The notes: generated by a model not told the origin, from the sequence alone. 64,000 bases of DNA from an uncultured Anaeroplasmataceae bacterium (GCA_910579215.1 CAJTTN010000007.1:35817-99816); one strand, 5' to 3'; positions 42,481 through 53,449 are shown, counted from the stretch's first letter. A program made the numbers and translations.

Positions 42481-45400
42481 CTTTTCTTCCTCCTTTTTTT
42501 GCAACTATAACAATAACAGCAACTAAAGCAGCTAACGCAACAGCACCACCTACTGAGCCTAAAACAATAGCTAAAATAGGAGATGAGCTTGCTGCTTGGG
42601 TTGCAGGCTTATAATTATTATGATAGAACTCTACCTTAGCAACCTTTACCTGATCATCATTGTTGTTACCATTAAATACAATTTTAATATATTTTGCTTC
42701 AAGGAAGCCTAAGGCGTAAACCTCATCTCCCATTTTATTAGTACTACTTCCTGAAAAGTAACAGCAATCCCAAGCTTCGCCATCAAGACTATAATAAATA
42801 TCAAAATAATATTTATTCAACAAGCCTCCTTGGAAACGAATCAAGACATTTGTAATTGTTGTTTCCTTCTCTAATTCAAAAATTAACTCTTCTTTATTTG
42901 TTGAGGTTAATGCCGTATTTGCATTCCCATCTAATACCTTTTCTGCTCCTGCAGAACCAGTAACCTTCACAACAGGAATTGATGTATATTCTTCATACCC
43001 ATCAATAATCGTGTCTACTATAAATTTATAGGTATACGTTCTAGTCTTTCCTGTTGCAAGCTCCTCAACAATAACCTTTGTCAATTGATTAAATAATTTT
43101 GCCTTTTCTACAGTAACCTTGTATTTAGATTGATCATAGGTTACATTTAAATTTGGAACCTCTTTAACCGTTGTATCGAGTTTAACAATATACTGGTAGG
43201 TATATGGACTAAATATATATTTGTACTTATCTCCTAATGCAGCATCAAATTCAATATTCTCAACTGCAATATCAGGAAGTGGAGTTAAATTATCTAAGCT
43301 CCAATCCTTAACAGAAACAAATTCTGTCTTATAAGAACTAAAATCCTTAATTTCCTCCAGCGTTGGAACAAACACAACACTAAGAACACCTGTTATAACG
43401 TTTTCTAATTTAATAATTAGTTTATTAACCCCACGATTATCAAGATTACAGAACTCTCCAATGGAGCCTGGTAATGGTGTATTTCCAGACATAACCGTAA
43501 AGGTTCCCTGTTCACTAGTTATATAGGCATATAAGCTTTTTCCATTCATAACAAGTCTTGCAAGCTTATCATTTATAATTTCAATTCTAGCCTCTGTATG
43601 TGCACTCCAGTAGACAACAGATTCCTCTCGTAGCTCAAACTCATCTTGAATCATTACTGCAGTACGATTATTAAACATTTTTAATCCACGATATGCAGAA
43701 ATTGCTGATGCCTTATAGACATTAGATAAATCCACAACAGAATATCCACCAGATGCATTTGATTCGAATGCAATGATAGGAGCATTTTCTTTTGGATCCT
43801 GCTGTAAAACAGGATATTTTTCTGGATTAAACACTAAGGTATTTTGACCTTGAGCATTTTTCTTATAATAGGTCCATCTCTGATAATCATAGTCCCAGAA
43901 GCCATTTGGAACAACCTCATGATAATCCTCATCACAATAATTTCCAATAAATCTTTCGCCTAATGCATAGATTTCAAATGTACCACTATCTAGATTTCTA
44001 TGGGCATTATCATAAGGTGCCTCATCAACTCCCTTAAGTCCTGTAAACAAGGCCATTTCATCACCAAAGGAGGAACGGAAGGTGGCAAGCTCATGATTTT
44101 CTAGCAAGAAATCTAAGACATCCATTTCATGAAGATTAATTTCATCAAATAATCCTGGCTGATACCATAAAAGATTCATAATATTGTATTGTTCATTATC
44201 ATCAGCTAGCTTACTTAAAATTGCAGCATTGATATTGCTTTGATCAATTCTCGTATACCATAGTAATGCTGGCTGATTATTGGAATACTCACTTTCTGCA
44301 TAGAAGAAAGCACTATAATTTGGACTAGATGTATATAAAGGATAATTGATATAATTCTTAATACCTTCTACATTCTCTAAACCAAAGGCATTAATTTTAC
44401 CATCTGTTTCTCCATAAATATTACGAATGGTAGCAAGTAAATAAACCATATTTCTATGAGCATAAATTGAATAGGAAGGTCCTTCTGGCCAACCACCAGA
44501 TGGAGAATAATGAACTAAAGCGATTTGTAATAATCTAAACGCCTCGGTTATTACGTTTGCTGCCATTTCTTGAACATTCACAGTAAAAGAGTTTCCTCTT
44601 ACCGTTACCTCAATCGGATCACCATCATAGCTTAAAACAGCAAAAGCGGCCATTGCTAAATCACCATTAATTAATAAGCTATGGTTATTTCCGTGTAACA
44701 GAACATTTACATTCGTTAAATTTTCAAAATAATAGAAGCCCTCTTCATACAATGCTTTTACTATCATCTTTTCTTTATCTTCAGACAAAGTATCTTTAAT
44801 ATAATTGTAGGAGAATGCAACACTATAGGTAACCATCGCAGCATCTAAGAAGCCGTTGCTATCCTCACCCCAGGATAATCTTCTAGTTCCATCTCCACTA
44901 AATTCCTCATCCTTAACAATCCACCACATTTGCTCCCAGCATCTGTCCGCATATTCTTTTTTACCAGTAACCTGATAAAGAATTGCATATTGTTCCATAA
45001 TACTTCTAGCAGAGGATGGATTAGCTGTAGGTTCCTTTCGTGCTAATTGCGCCTCATAATATTCTACCCAACGTGTAATAAATGGTTCCTTTGTTAAATA
45101 ACCCTGTCTAACCTCGTCTAACCATTCACTATTGGTTAATAAATTGACACCATCTAATTTACCATCCGCTTTTAAGCTATCAAACTTATAGTCCTCCATA
45201 TCAGGAAGAACATAAATGGTAATTTCAGCTATTGTTTCTTCTTCACCATTATGAACTACAATTTCAAAGTGATCGTAGCCTGTAAATCCATTCTTTGGTG
45301 TATAGTTGTATAAAACACCATGAATAATCTTACCTGTTGCAGAATAGTAGCGATCCTGAATCTCTTGAACTATTCCTTTATTTAGAATTTCTACTGTTCC

Positions 45401-47101
45401 ACCATTTTCAGATGTAAGAGTAAAGCTTCCGTCCTTAGCTGTACCATAAATATTTTGATATAGCTTCGCCTTAGCCTCACGCTCTGCAGTGGTCATATTT
45501 GCACGTTTAATCTCTGGATATAAAACCTCTACATCGCGACAATTGACTTGAATATATCCACCATTATAAATCAATGGAGCCTTATTATTAAAATAGTAAT
45601 CTCCTGAAGAATAATTTGCGGTAGTAGCTTTATCAACCCAACTTAATGATGTATTTTTTGGTGTAGATAACCAGAAATCTGTAATGGTACAAGCATCATT
45701 CACAGGATCAATTTGTACTCGTATCTCTAGGATTTGATACCCTTTATCTACATCTACAACAACAACCTTAAAGCTATCAAAGGTTTCTTCTACGGTATAG
45801 AAATCACGTGCTGGGGAATAAATAATTTTATTATTCCTTATATAATAGCTACCATGCTGAGGGTCACTATATTTCACGACCTCATAATTTGTAGAGTTTT
45901 CTACCACTACATCAAATATGTTTCTTGAATCTTCTTTAACAATAACAAAATTATCTTCATCTACAGAAGCAGAAATTCCATCCTTCTGCCCCACTATAAC
46001 TGTCACCTTTTTTTCAAATCCATGAAGAACATCCTTGACAATAATAGTTGTAATACCTGATTTTTTTGCCGTAATTTTACCAAGCTTATCAACCTCAGCA
46101 ATAGAAGCATCTAAGGATTCATAGGTATAATTAAAATCCACGATAGAGGAAGGAACGGTATCGCATTTGATATTTGTTTCTTCTCCAACAGCAATTTCTA
46201 CGGCAGGATTATCAACAGTAATAGAGGTATAATCTGTAGTAATTACACGATATATACAAATATCATCAAACCAAACATCTCCTGTATTATTTGCAAAATA
46301 CAGTTCTATTTTCAATTGTTCTTTTGGTTGAACACGAACGATTGGCGATTCGAAGGTCGTCCAATCAAAGGTTCCCTTCACCTTTGTTGTTTGATTTAAA
46401 CCATAAAAATTACCTTGATTGATACGTACATATACATCTTTATCGACATTTTCACCCTTCATTCTTGCGGTTACATAATACTGTCCAGGCTCTACTGTAT
46501 AGCTTTTATAAATACAAGAATATGCGATTTCAGGATGAGAATAATGTACAACATGATTCCCATCTTCTTCTGTAATTTCGATTACCTGAGAATCTTTAAC
46601 TGGTGTATTTCCTGTATAAAGTCTCCACGTATATAACGTTTCATTAGAGGTTTTCCATGTAGTTCCTACAGGAATAGACTCAAAATCACCATCTGTACAA
46701 AAATTTTTCTTTGCAACAGTTACAATAAGCTCTACAAAGTATTTATCAGAAGATATTGTCAACTTTGTCGTTCCTGCCTTTAATGCAATAATTTTGTAGA
46801 GGTAATTCGTATAGTAGATAATACTTTCATCTTCTACTTTAAATTCAAGCTTCTCCTTATCAGAATCCTTTACATAAATCATAAAGCCCCTAGAGGAATC
46901 AGTTTCAAAATTCAATTCTTCTCCTACATCCATAGTGACTTCTGTTACTTTAATTGGATTTAATTTATCTGATTGATTTAGCTTACTAGAAGAAGTACTA
47001 CTGTTTCCTTCTATAAACGAATTCATAAAAACAGCAGTACTTACAAATAGTGAAATAATGAGAAGAAAGAAAGTTCCTAAAAATATAACTTTTTTCTTCA
47101 T
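42440..47101 (-). CDS. Giant surface heparinase II/III-type polysaccharide lyase with Big, CBM-like and discoidin modules
   Basis: 1553 residues. An N-terminal signal/anchor helix (about 5-27) is followed by a Big_2-like domain (about 50-130), a carbohydrate-binding-like beta-sandwich (about 135-285), Big_2 (about 290-370) and Ig/cadherin-like linkers to about 640. Then comes an alpha-toroid plus beta-sheet lyase (about 650-1290): GNNHSLLINGDLAM (about 805), GGWPEGPSYSIYAHRN (about 870, Tyr region) and AHRNLDSGTFEIYALG (about 1030, His). These fit PL12/15/21/33-type heparinase II/III enzymes. Near the end are an F5/8-type discoidin domain (about 1400-1505), a membrane helix and a basic tail. 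It probably makes the first extracellular cut in a GAG. The exact substrate and PL family are not decided. Confidence 0.85.
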   Translation of the reverse strand: MKKKVIFLGTFFLLIISLFVSTAVFMNSFIEGNSSTSSSKLNQSDKLNPIKVTEVTMDVGEELNFETDSSRGFMIYVKDSDKEKLEFKVEDESIIYYTNYLYKIIALKAGTTKLTISSDKYFVELIVTVAKKNFCTDGDFESIPVGTTWKTSNETLYTWRLYTGNTPVKDSQVIEITEEDGNHVVHYSHPEIAYSCIYKSYTVEPGQYYVTARMKGENVDKDVYVRINQGNFYGLNQTTKVKGTFDWTTFESPIVRVQPKEQLKIELYFANNTGDVWFDDICIYRVITTDYTSITVDNPAVEIAVGEETNIKCDTVPSSIVDFNYTYESLDASIAEVDKLGKITAKKSGITTIIVKDVLHGFEKKVTVIVGQKDGISASVDEDNFVIVKEDSRNIFDVVVENSTNYEVVKYSDPQHGSYYIRNNKIIYSPARDFYTVEETFDSFKVVVVDVDKGYQILEIRVQIDPVNDACTITDFWLSTPKNTSLSWVDKATTANYSSGDYYFNNKAPLIYNGGYIQVNCRDVEVLYPEIKRANMTTAEREAKAKLYQNIYGTAKDGSFTLTSENGGTVEILNKGIVQEIQDRYYSATGKIIHGVLYNYTPKNGFTGYDHFEIVVHNGEEETIAEITIYVLPDMEDYKFDSLKADGKLDGVNLLTNSEWLDEVRQGYLTKEPFITRWVEYYEAQLARKEPTANPSSARSIMEQYAILYQVTGKKEYADRCWEQMWWIVKDEEFSGDGTRRLSWGEDSNGFLDAAMVTYSVAFSYNYIKDTLSEDKEKMIVKALYEEGFYYFENLTNVNVLLHGNNHSLLINGDLAMAAFAVLSYDGDPIEVTVRGNSFTVNVQEMAANVITEAFRLLQIALVHYSPSGGWPEGPSYSIYAHRNMVYLLATIRNIYGETDGKINAFGLENVEGIKNYINYPLYTSSPNYSAFFYAESEYSNNQPALLWYTRIDQSNINAAILSKLADDNEQYNIMNLLWYQPGLFDEINLHEMDVLDFLLENHELATFRSSFGDEMALFTGLKGVDEAPYDNAHRNLDSGTFEIYALGERFIGNYCDEDYHEVVPNGFWDYDYQRWTYYKKNAQGQNTLVFNPEKYPVLQQDPKENAPIIAFESNASGGYSVVDLSNVYKASAISAYRGLKMFNNRTAVMIQDEFELREESVVYWSAHTEARIEIINDKLARLVMNGKSLYAYITSEQGTFTVMSGNTPLPGSIGEFCNLDNRGVNKLIIKLENVITGVLSVVFVPTLEEIKDFSSYKTEFVSVKDWSLDNLTPLPDIAVENIEFDAALGDKYKYIFSPYTYQYIVKLDTTVKEVPNLNVTYDQSKYKVTVEKAKLFNQLTKVIVEELATGKTRTYTYKFIVDTIIDGYEEYTSIPVVKVTGSAGAEKVLDGNANTALTSTNKEELIFELEKETTITNVLIRFQGGLLNKYYFDIYYSLDGEAWDCCYFSGSSTNKMGDEVYALGFLEAKYIKIVFNGNNNDDQVKVAKVEFYHNNYKPATQAASSSPILAIVLGSVGGAVALAALVAVIVIVAKKGGRKDEKENSNDSSTSC

Positions 47102-47108
47102 ATGGTTA

Positions 47109-50100
47109 CTACTCCTTATCGGTTTGTTTTTTCTTAAATACTAAGAAGTAAACTAGTGCACCAGCTATTGCTAAAACGACAACAACTACAATTGGTACAA
47201 CGATAGCAAATACATTGACACCAGAATCCTTTGGATCTTCTGGTTTTGGAGTTGGCGTTGGCTCTGGATCCTTATCTCCAGGATTTTCCGTCTTTTTCTC
47301 TGTCCATTTTGCATATAATGTTGTATCCTCTGTAATGTTTTTACTAGCCTCTGCCTTAGTTGTACAAGCTGCATCTAAATACCAACCTTCAAATTCCCAG
47401 CCTTCTTCTGTTAACGTAGGAAGTACAGCAGGTAATGCTGTAGCATTGGTCACAGGATTTACAGCAGTTCCATGTCCATTAATATTGTATGTAATTGTAA
47501 ATGTAGTTGGAGCTTCAGCCGTCCACTTCGCATAAAGCGTTGTATCTGCCTCTATATCAGAACCAGCAACTGCTGCTTGTGTACAATCAGCATCTAAGAA
47601 CCAACCACCAAAAATATAACCTTCAGCTGAAAGCTCTGCAAATTCAGCTGGAAGCTTTGCAACATTATTAATCGTCTCAGGAGCAGTACCATGACCTTTA
47701 ACATCAAATGTAACTGTATAGCCCTTAACTACAATGGTAATCGTAAGAGCTACTTCTTCATTATCCTCTGAAACGATTTGAATTGTAGTAGTTCCAATAC
47801 CATTAGGTACAACAACTAATTTACCACCAACAAATTCAGCAGAACAAATATTATCATCTGCTATTGTTACTTTAAAGGTACTTGTTGCATCAGCAGGGGT
47901 TACAGTTACTGTCATATCCTTAAATGCGTCTGCAATTCCTAATTCTAAGGTATCTTCAGCAGATGTAATACCTGTAGCAGGATTTTTTACTGTGAAAATT
48001 ATAGTTTTCGTAATACCACCATTTGTAATAGTGATACTTACAGTACCAGCCTTATTTAAGAAGGTTACTAAGCCTGCAGCATCAACAGTAGCAATAGTTT
48101 CATCACTTGAAGCATAGGTTGCATTTACTACGCCTGAGGAAGGAAGAGCTACAGTATTTAATTGGAATGTTGCTCCAACAGTTTGAGTCAATTCAGTCTT
48201 ATCTGCTAATACCTTATTATCTGTGTTAACTACTTCCCAACCTGTAGTTGTAACAGTATCTAATTCTACTAAATTCAAATGAGTAACATAAGAATCAACA
48301 CCTGCTTGCGTATTATAAGTTCCAATCTCAACTTTAATACCAATGAAATCACGATTTAATGCATTCGTATCAAAATTGATAGCACTTGTTTCAAAATAAA
48401 CCCATCCATTTTTTAATTCATTTAAAGATTTAGAAGCATAGCCATAATATGGTGCTGCAGCACTAGAATACCCATACTTGCCATCACCAGCACTATAATA
48501 ATTAAATAATTTAATATCTATTTTAGATGCAGAATTAACACCTTCTGCCACATCCATTTTTAGCCAACCTGTTAGCTTATAATCCTTGTTAGCTGTTAAG
48601 TTAGAAGCAGAAACGTGAGCATCTAAATGTGAACCACCAGCATTTGTACCACCAACACCTGTAAATTTAATTACATTGCCAAATACTTCATCGTTAGCTA
48701 CACTTACTGGAGAATATTGTTTATTTCCATAGCCTTTACTAGTAAATCCATTATGTGTTTCTTCTGCGTTTGCCCATGAATCCTCAGATGTAAAGCCATT
48801 TAATGAACTAAAAGATCCCTTAACAACATTAACTATAATTTCCTTTTGAACGTTCTCTCCACCATTAGCAGTAACCATTAATTTTGTTGTACCAGCAGAA
48901 ACACCTTTTAAAATATCGTTCTCAATACTGATTACATTGTCTGCAGCAGAATAGCTTAAAGTTGTATCATCTGCCGTGCTAGGATTAGCCTTAAATAAAT
49001 TAGAAAGCTCATATTCTTCATTAATTCCGATAGTAAGAGTATCATTTATAACATTATTGGCAACTTTTATTTCCGTTACAGGAATAGGAACACGACTTTC
49101 TTGAATGGTAATATTGTAAGTACAGCTACCTGGAATTAATTTATCCAACATAGTAAAGGTTACTTGTACTGGCGTATCACCTGTTAAAGCAAGAGCTTCA
49201 AATTTACCATTTTCATATTTCAATTTATCATGGTCAGATATAGTAACCGTATAATTAGGAATAGAAATAGGAGACTCAGAATCATTTACTGTCAAATTTG
49301 GAGCTAATTCAAATATTGTTCCTCTATCCTTAGTAATGCTTTCTCCTTGTCCTAAGGTAGCACCATTATAGGTATAAGCTGAAAGATAATCAATATAAGT
49401 AAAATCATCAGCTCCACGTCCAGAGTTAGCCATTATCATTGTAAAGCAGCTTACTAAGCCTGTAAAATTATCTCCATCATTAAAGTTTGTTTCATATAGC
49501 AATTCTCCATCAAGATAAGCATAAATCATATCTGGAGATGTATTATCCTCATTTAAATCCCCATTGTCTTGTAAAACAAATACAAAATCATGCCATTCGT
49601 CTCGCTTCAATTCCTTTTCAGGAGCAAAATTGTTAAAAGGAGCGCTTCCTAACTGATAAGACATTCCCTTTTCAGTACTAACATTTGCGCCTCTCATTTT
49701 TAGCAATCTATATGTTTTACCAGCAGTATATACTGTCATTTGTCTTTCATATAAACTCCAAGAGCAGCTAGCCTTTATTCTAGTTTTTATAACTACACTT
49801 TCTTCTTTAGAAGCACCAATTAAGGATCCGCCATTTCTAAACTCAATTTGTCCAACACCGGTACCTTCCTTGGATTGCTTCATTTCCAAAACATCTGAAT
49901 CATCAACTTGATTTAATGCCACTGAAAAAGCTGTAGATCCTAAGGATGCATTAGCAATTTTATGTTCTTTATCTATCCATTTTCCAGGTGTAGATGTGTC
50001 AAAATTTATTTGTCCATCATTTGCATATGTAAAGTCTTCTTGAAAGCCTTTAACAGCCGCATTAGAGGTTAACCCTCCGCCTAAAGCACATAACACACTA

Positions 50101-50141
50101 AGCATTGCTGCACTTAAAAATAATTTTTTAAATTTTTTCAT
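47109..50141 (-). CDS. Surface adhesin/glycan-binding protein with LamG-like, Big_2 and two InlB B-repeats
   Basis: 1010 residues. Signal peptide (MKKFKKLFLSAAMLSVL...NAA), then a concanavalin-like jelly-roll (about 30-260: QEDFTYANDGQINF; LKRDEWHDFVFVLQDNGD), Big_2-like domains, a second carbohydrate-binding-like sandwich (about 450-630), two more Big_2 domains with SSDETIATVDAAG, and two InlB repeats (FGGWFL...AKW, FEGWYL...AKW). It ends in a Pro/Lys-rich spacer, one membrane helix and KKKQTDKE. No catalytic motif is seen. It probably captures the polysaccharide for the neighbouring lyase. Placed between the permease and lyase genes, 7 nt from the latter. Confidence 0.8.
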   Translation of the reverse strand: MKKFKKLFLSAAMLSVLCALGGGLTSNAAVKGFQEDFTYANDGQINFDTSTPGKWIDKEHKIANASLGSTAFSVALNQVDDSDVLEMKQSKEGTGVGQIEFRNGGSLIGASKEESVVIKTRIKASCSWSLYERQMTVYTAGKTYRLLKMRGANVSTEKGMSYQLGSAPFNNFAPEKELKRDEWHDFVFVLQDNGDLNEDNTSPDMIYAYLDGELLYETNFNDGDNFTGLVSCFTMIMANSGRGADDFTYIDYLSAYTYNGATLGQGESITKDRGTIFELAPNLTVNDSESPISIPNYTVTISDHDKLKYENGKFEALALTGDTPVQVTFTMLDKLIPGSCTYNITIQESRVPIPVTEIKVANNVINDTLTIGINEEYELSNLFKANPSTADDTTLSYSAADNVISIENDILKGVSAGTTKLMVTANGGENVQKEIIVNVVKGSFSSLNGFTSEDSWANAEETHNGFTSKGYGNKQYSPVSVANDEVFGNVIKFTGVGGTNAGGSHLDAHVSASNLTANKDYKLTGWLKMDVAEGVNSASKIDIKLFNYYSAGDGKYGYSSAAAPYYGYASKSLNELKNGWVYFETSAINFDTNALNRDFIGIKVEIGTYNTQAGVDSYVTHLNLVELDTVTTTGWEVVNTDNKVLADKTELTQTVGATFQLNTVALPSSGVVNATYASSDETIATVDAAGLVTFLNKAGTVSITITNGGITKTIIFTVKNPATGITSAEDTLELGIADAFKDMTVTVTPADATSTFKVTIADDNICSAEFVGGKLVVVPNGIGTTTIQIVSEDNEEVALTITIVVKGYTVTFDVKGHGTAPETINNVAKLPAEFAELSAEGYIFGGWFLDADCTQAAVAGSDIEADTTLYAKWTAEAPTTFTITYNINGHGTAVNPVTNATALPAVLPTLTEEGWEFEGWYLDAACTTKAEASKNITEDTTLYAKWTEKKTENPGDKDPEPTPTPKPEDPKDSGVNVFAIVVPIVVVVVLAIAGALVYFLVFKKKQTDKE

Positions 50142-50251
50142 TTTTATTAATCCTTTCTTTTTTATTTCTTTTGCTATGTTACAACTTCTTTATTTCCTAC
50201 CTCTAGTCTATCCTTCCTTTCTAAACCTATATAGTAAATTTGGTTTATTTG

Positions 50252-51160
50252 CTACTTAACAGATCCAACCATAACACCCTTTTTAAAGTATTTTTGAATG
50301 AATGGGAATATCAACATAATTGGAACAATCGCAATAATAATCAGCGCATAGGCTGAAACTGTTCCTTCAAATAAATTGCCTGAATCTCCTGTATTTTGAA
50401 GAAGCTTCTTAACTAATACTTGTAATGGATAAAGCTTATCCTTTTGTAAAACAAGCTCTGCCCAGAAATATCCATTCCAACGATCAATTGCATAGAATAA
50501 GCCTACCGTAGTAATTGCTGGTACACTTGCAGGAATATAGATACTGGTTAGCATTCTAAAGTGAGATGCACCATCAATTTGAGCAGACTCATCTATATCT
50601 ACTGGGATAGCCGCAAAATAGGTTCTTAGCAAAATGACATTATAAGCAGAAAATGCAAACGGAATGAGAATACCAAATATGTTCCCCATAAGTCCTAGAT
50701 TCTCAATATTTGTATAGGTTGCAATCATACCTGGCTTTAACCACATAGTTAAAACAACAACAATGGTAAGAACCTTAATAACCCTTAATCCTCTTCTAGA
50801 TAATACATATGCACAGGTAATACTTAAGAATAAGCTAATAGCTGTACCTAGCAAGGTATAAAGAAGTGTATTCCCATAGGCTCTCCAGATATCCATATTT
50901 TGTAAGTGATCAGAAATATATTCCATCGTAAAGCCCTGAGGAATAATTAAAAATTTATTCGCATTAATTGCCTCTCTAAAATTTATCGGATTACTAACGG
51001 ATGAGATAAAAATATAAAAAATAGGATAAATCATCACTAGGGATAGGATTACAAGTAATACGTTATTAACAACACCTAAAATATAATCTGCAGTAAGCTT
51101 CTTTTTAAATCGAGAAATTGCTGTAGCCTGATTTGTAGTTGTACTTGAATGTTTTTTCAT
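50252..51160 (-). CDS. Sugar ABC transporter permease, YtcP/CarB (MalG) type
   Basis: 302 residues, six membrane helices, and the cytoplasmic EAA loop DESAQIDGASHFRMLTSIYIPASVP near residue 200, which docks the ATPase. This family pairs with LplB-type permeases and with large binding lipoproteins such as the one at 40918. It follows the LplB-type gene by 14 nt. Substrate inferred from context: GAG oligosaccharide. Confidence 0.92.
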   Translation of the reverse strand: MKKHSSTTTNQATAISRFKKKLTADYILGVVNNVLLVILSLVMIYPIFYIFISSVSNPINFREAINANKFLIIPQGFTMEYISDHLQNMDIWRAYGNTLLYTLLGTAISLFLSITCAYVLSRRGLRVIKVLTIVVVLTMWLKPGMIATYTNIENLGLMGNIFGILIPFAFSAYNVILLRTYFAAIPVDIDESAQIDGASHFRMLTSIYIPASVPAITTVGLFYAIDRWNGYFWAELVLQKDKLYPLQVLVKKLLQNTGDSGNLFEGTVSAYALIIIAIVPIMLIFPFIQKYFKKGVMVGSVK

Positions 51161-51174
51161 CTTCTATCCCTCCC

Positions 51175-52194
51175 TTACCATAATTGTGTATCCGATACTT
51201 TTTTAGCAATCTTGTTCACAATTGTAACAAGTACAATTGCTACTACAGCATCAAATAATCCTATTGTAGCTGCCATACCATAATTTGGCTGTCCAACCTG
51301 TGGACTTAAGCTCACATTATAAACATAGGTACTAATGATTTCTGAAACCGGCTTATTATCTATGGTCTGTAATAACAACACCTTTTCATAACCCATAGAT
51401 AATAGCTTTCCAATCTTTAAAATCAAAGTGATAATTATTGTTGGTGCAATTCCTGGTAATGTAACATGGAAGATTTGTCTAAATTTTCCTGCTCCATCCA
51501 TAGAGGCTGCCTCATAAAGTGAAGTATCAATTGCGGATAAGGCTGCCAAATAAATTAAAGAATTGTATCCAATGGTTTGCCAAAGCTCCATGATTGCATA
51601 AATCCAACGGAAAGCTGCAGGATTGTTTAATAGATTCGCTCTTGGCATACCAAACCAGGCAAGGATGTTTATAATCATACCTGTATCTGCCTTTAAAAAT
51701 TCAATGGTCATATTACAAACAACCACTGCTGATATGAAAAATGGTAGGAAGGTTGTAGTTTGTGCAACTCCCTTTATCACTCTACTTCTAGACTCATAAA
51801 TCATAATCGCTAATACTATTGCTGCGGGAAAGCCTATGACAAGAACTAAAACATTCAACAACAATGTATTACCCAACAGGGAGAAAAAGCCATCCATTGT
51901 AAAAAAATCTATATAGTTTTTAAAGCCTATAAATTTAGATCCAAATACTCCCTTACTTACACTATAATCCTGAAAGGACATTAAAACATTGGAAATAAAT
52001 GGGACAAATACAAACATTACCATCCAAATAAACGCTGGTAAAAATAAAAGATAGATTTGCCAATTATATTTCATATGCTTTTTGAATTTCTCTTGAAAAA
52101 TATTAAAGTGTTTTTTGAACTTATCAGAAAAGGATTTGAACTTCTCCTTTTTCTCTTCCTGTACATCAGGTTGCTCTAAAATTTCTGTTTCCAT
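51175..52194 (-). CDS. Sugar ABC transporter permease, LplB (MalF) type
   Basis: 339 residues with a charged N-terminal cytoplasmic tail of about 45 residues, six helices and the EAA motif EAASMDGAGKFRQIFHVTLPGIAP (around residue 245). It forms the heterodimer with the downstream permease. It lies 13 nt after the GH88 gene. The ATPase is probably the MsmK-type protein at 30270. Confidence 0.92.
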   Translation of the reverse strand: METEILEQPDVQEEKKEKFKSFSDKFKKHFNIFQEKFKKHMKYNWQIYLLFLPAFIWMVMFVFVPFISNVLMSFQDYSVSKGVFGSKFIGFKNYIDFFTMDGFFSLLGNTLLLNVLVLVIGFPAAIVLAIMIYESRSRVIKGVAQTTTFLPFFISAVVVCNMTIEFLKADTGMIINILAWFGMPRANLLNNPAAFRWIYAIMELWQTIGYNSLIYLAALSAIDTSLYEAASMDGAGKFRQIFHVTLPGIAPTIIITLILKIGKLLSMGYEKVLLLQTIDNKPVSEIISTYVYNVSLSPQVGQPNYGMAATIGLFDAVVAIVLVTIVNKIAKKVSDTQLW

Positions 52195-52207
52195 AATACC
52201 TCCTCCA

Positions 52208-53434
52208 CTACCAATAAGGATTCCAATCCTTATAAAGTCTCATTAATAGTTCTACAAAAAAATAATCACCAAAAATCAAATATTCCTCTATGCCCAAATT
52301 TCCATGATAGAAATACACACCACTCTTTAGAATTCCTTCTAAATTTGTACCTAAATATTTTTCAGATAGGGACTTAGCAATAGCTAAACAAGCATTTTTA
52401 TAAAGCTCTTTATCCTTATCCTCCTTAGGTAAAGCGTTGGATAACTCTAATAATCCTATGGCAGCAATTGCTGCAGCGCTAGTATCTCTTTGACCGTCAT
52501 CCGCCGTAAAGATAAGATCCCAGTTACAAACAAAATCCTTTGGCAAACGATTTAAAAAGTAGTTAGCTAAGCATTTTGCTTTTTCTAAAAATTCTTTATC
52601 CTTCGTGTAAGAGTAAGAAATAGGGAATCCCATAATCCCCCAGGCTTGTCCTCTTGCCCAACAGGAATCATCGGAATAGCCCTGATGTGTTGAACCAAAG
52701 CGAGGCTTACCTGTTATCGTATCCATGTGGAAGGTATGAAAGGTAGATGCATCTGGTCTTATTATGTATTGGCTTGCTGATTTAGCATGATTGTATGCCA
52801 TTTCATAATAGGAATCATCTTTAGAAAACTGATCTGCAAAATATAAAAGCGGAATATTAAGATTACAATCTATAATCATTCTTCCTCTTTGATTTTCATC
52901 ATTCATATCTCCCCATGCCTGCAAAATTTTAGCCTGTGGTATATAACGCTTTGCCAATAGCTTTGCAGCCATTAATGAGGTTTCTAAAGCTCTTTTTGAG
53001 CCCGTTAGCTTATAATCTGCCACGGTAGTTAAGCTATAAAGAAAACCAATATCGTGATGATTTAAACCAGCCTCTTCTTCGTCTTTGTTATAGTAGTTAT
53101 CAATACGAGTTCTAAAGGACTCTGAATGCTTTTGTGCCTCTAGCTTATATTTTTCATCCTGGGTATATTCATAAACTAACCATAAAATTCCTGTCCAGAA
53201 GGAGGTAGTCCAAATACTTTCATTATTAGAAGCATCCCAATGAAGATTTCCTACACCATCATAAACGTAATCCTTACTACACGCTCTTGGAAAACAATCT
53301 CCATGAAATTTTAGAAGCATATGATCAACAATTTTAACCACCTCATCTAAAACTTTTGCCACGTCTTGTTTTTCGAATTTAGGTAAATCTGAAAATTCAC
53401 TACGCTTAATTTGTTCTAAATTTACATTACTCAT
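52208..53434 (-). CDS. ugl: GH88 unsaturated glucuronyl hydrolase
   Basis: UGL hydrolyses the unsaturated uronic acid from the non-reducing end of lyase-generated GAG disaccharides, by vinyl-ether hydration. The 408-residue alpha/alpha-barrel has WTTSFWTGILWL, the two catalytic Asp regions LNHHDIGFLY (Asp128) and GRMIIDCNLN (Asp189), and the substrate region GYSDDSCWARGQAW. These residues match Bacillus/Streptococcus UGL. There is no signal peptide, so it acts in the cytoplasm after import. It is second in the operon. Confidence 0.93.
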   Translation of the reverse strand: MSNVNLEQIKRSEFSDLPKFEKQDVAKVLDEVVKIVDHMLLKFHGDCFPRACSKDYVYDGVGNLHWDASNNESIWTTSFWTGILWLVYEYTQDEKYKLEAQKHSESFRTRIDNYYNKDEEEAGLNHHDIGFLYSLTTVADYKLTGSKRALETSLMAAKLLAKRYIPQAKILQAWGDMNDENQRGRMIIDCNLNIPLLYFADQFSKDDSYYEMAYNHAKSASQYIIRPDASTFHTFHMDTITGKPRFGSTHQGYSDDSCWARGQAWGIMGFPISYSYTKDKEFLEKAKCLANYFLNRLPKDFVCNWDLIFTADDGQRDTSAAAIAAIGLLELSNALPKEDKDKELYKNACLAIAKSLSEKYLGTNLEGILKSGVYFYHGNLGIEEYLIFGDYFFVELLMRLYKDWNPYW

Positions 53435-53449
53435 TTTAATCTCCTTTCT

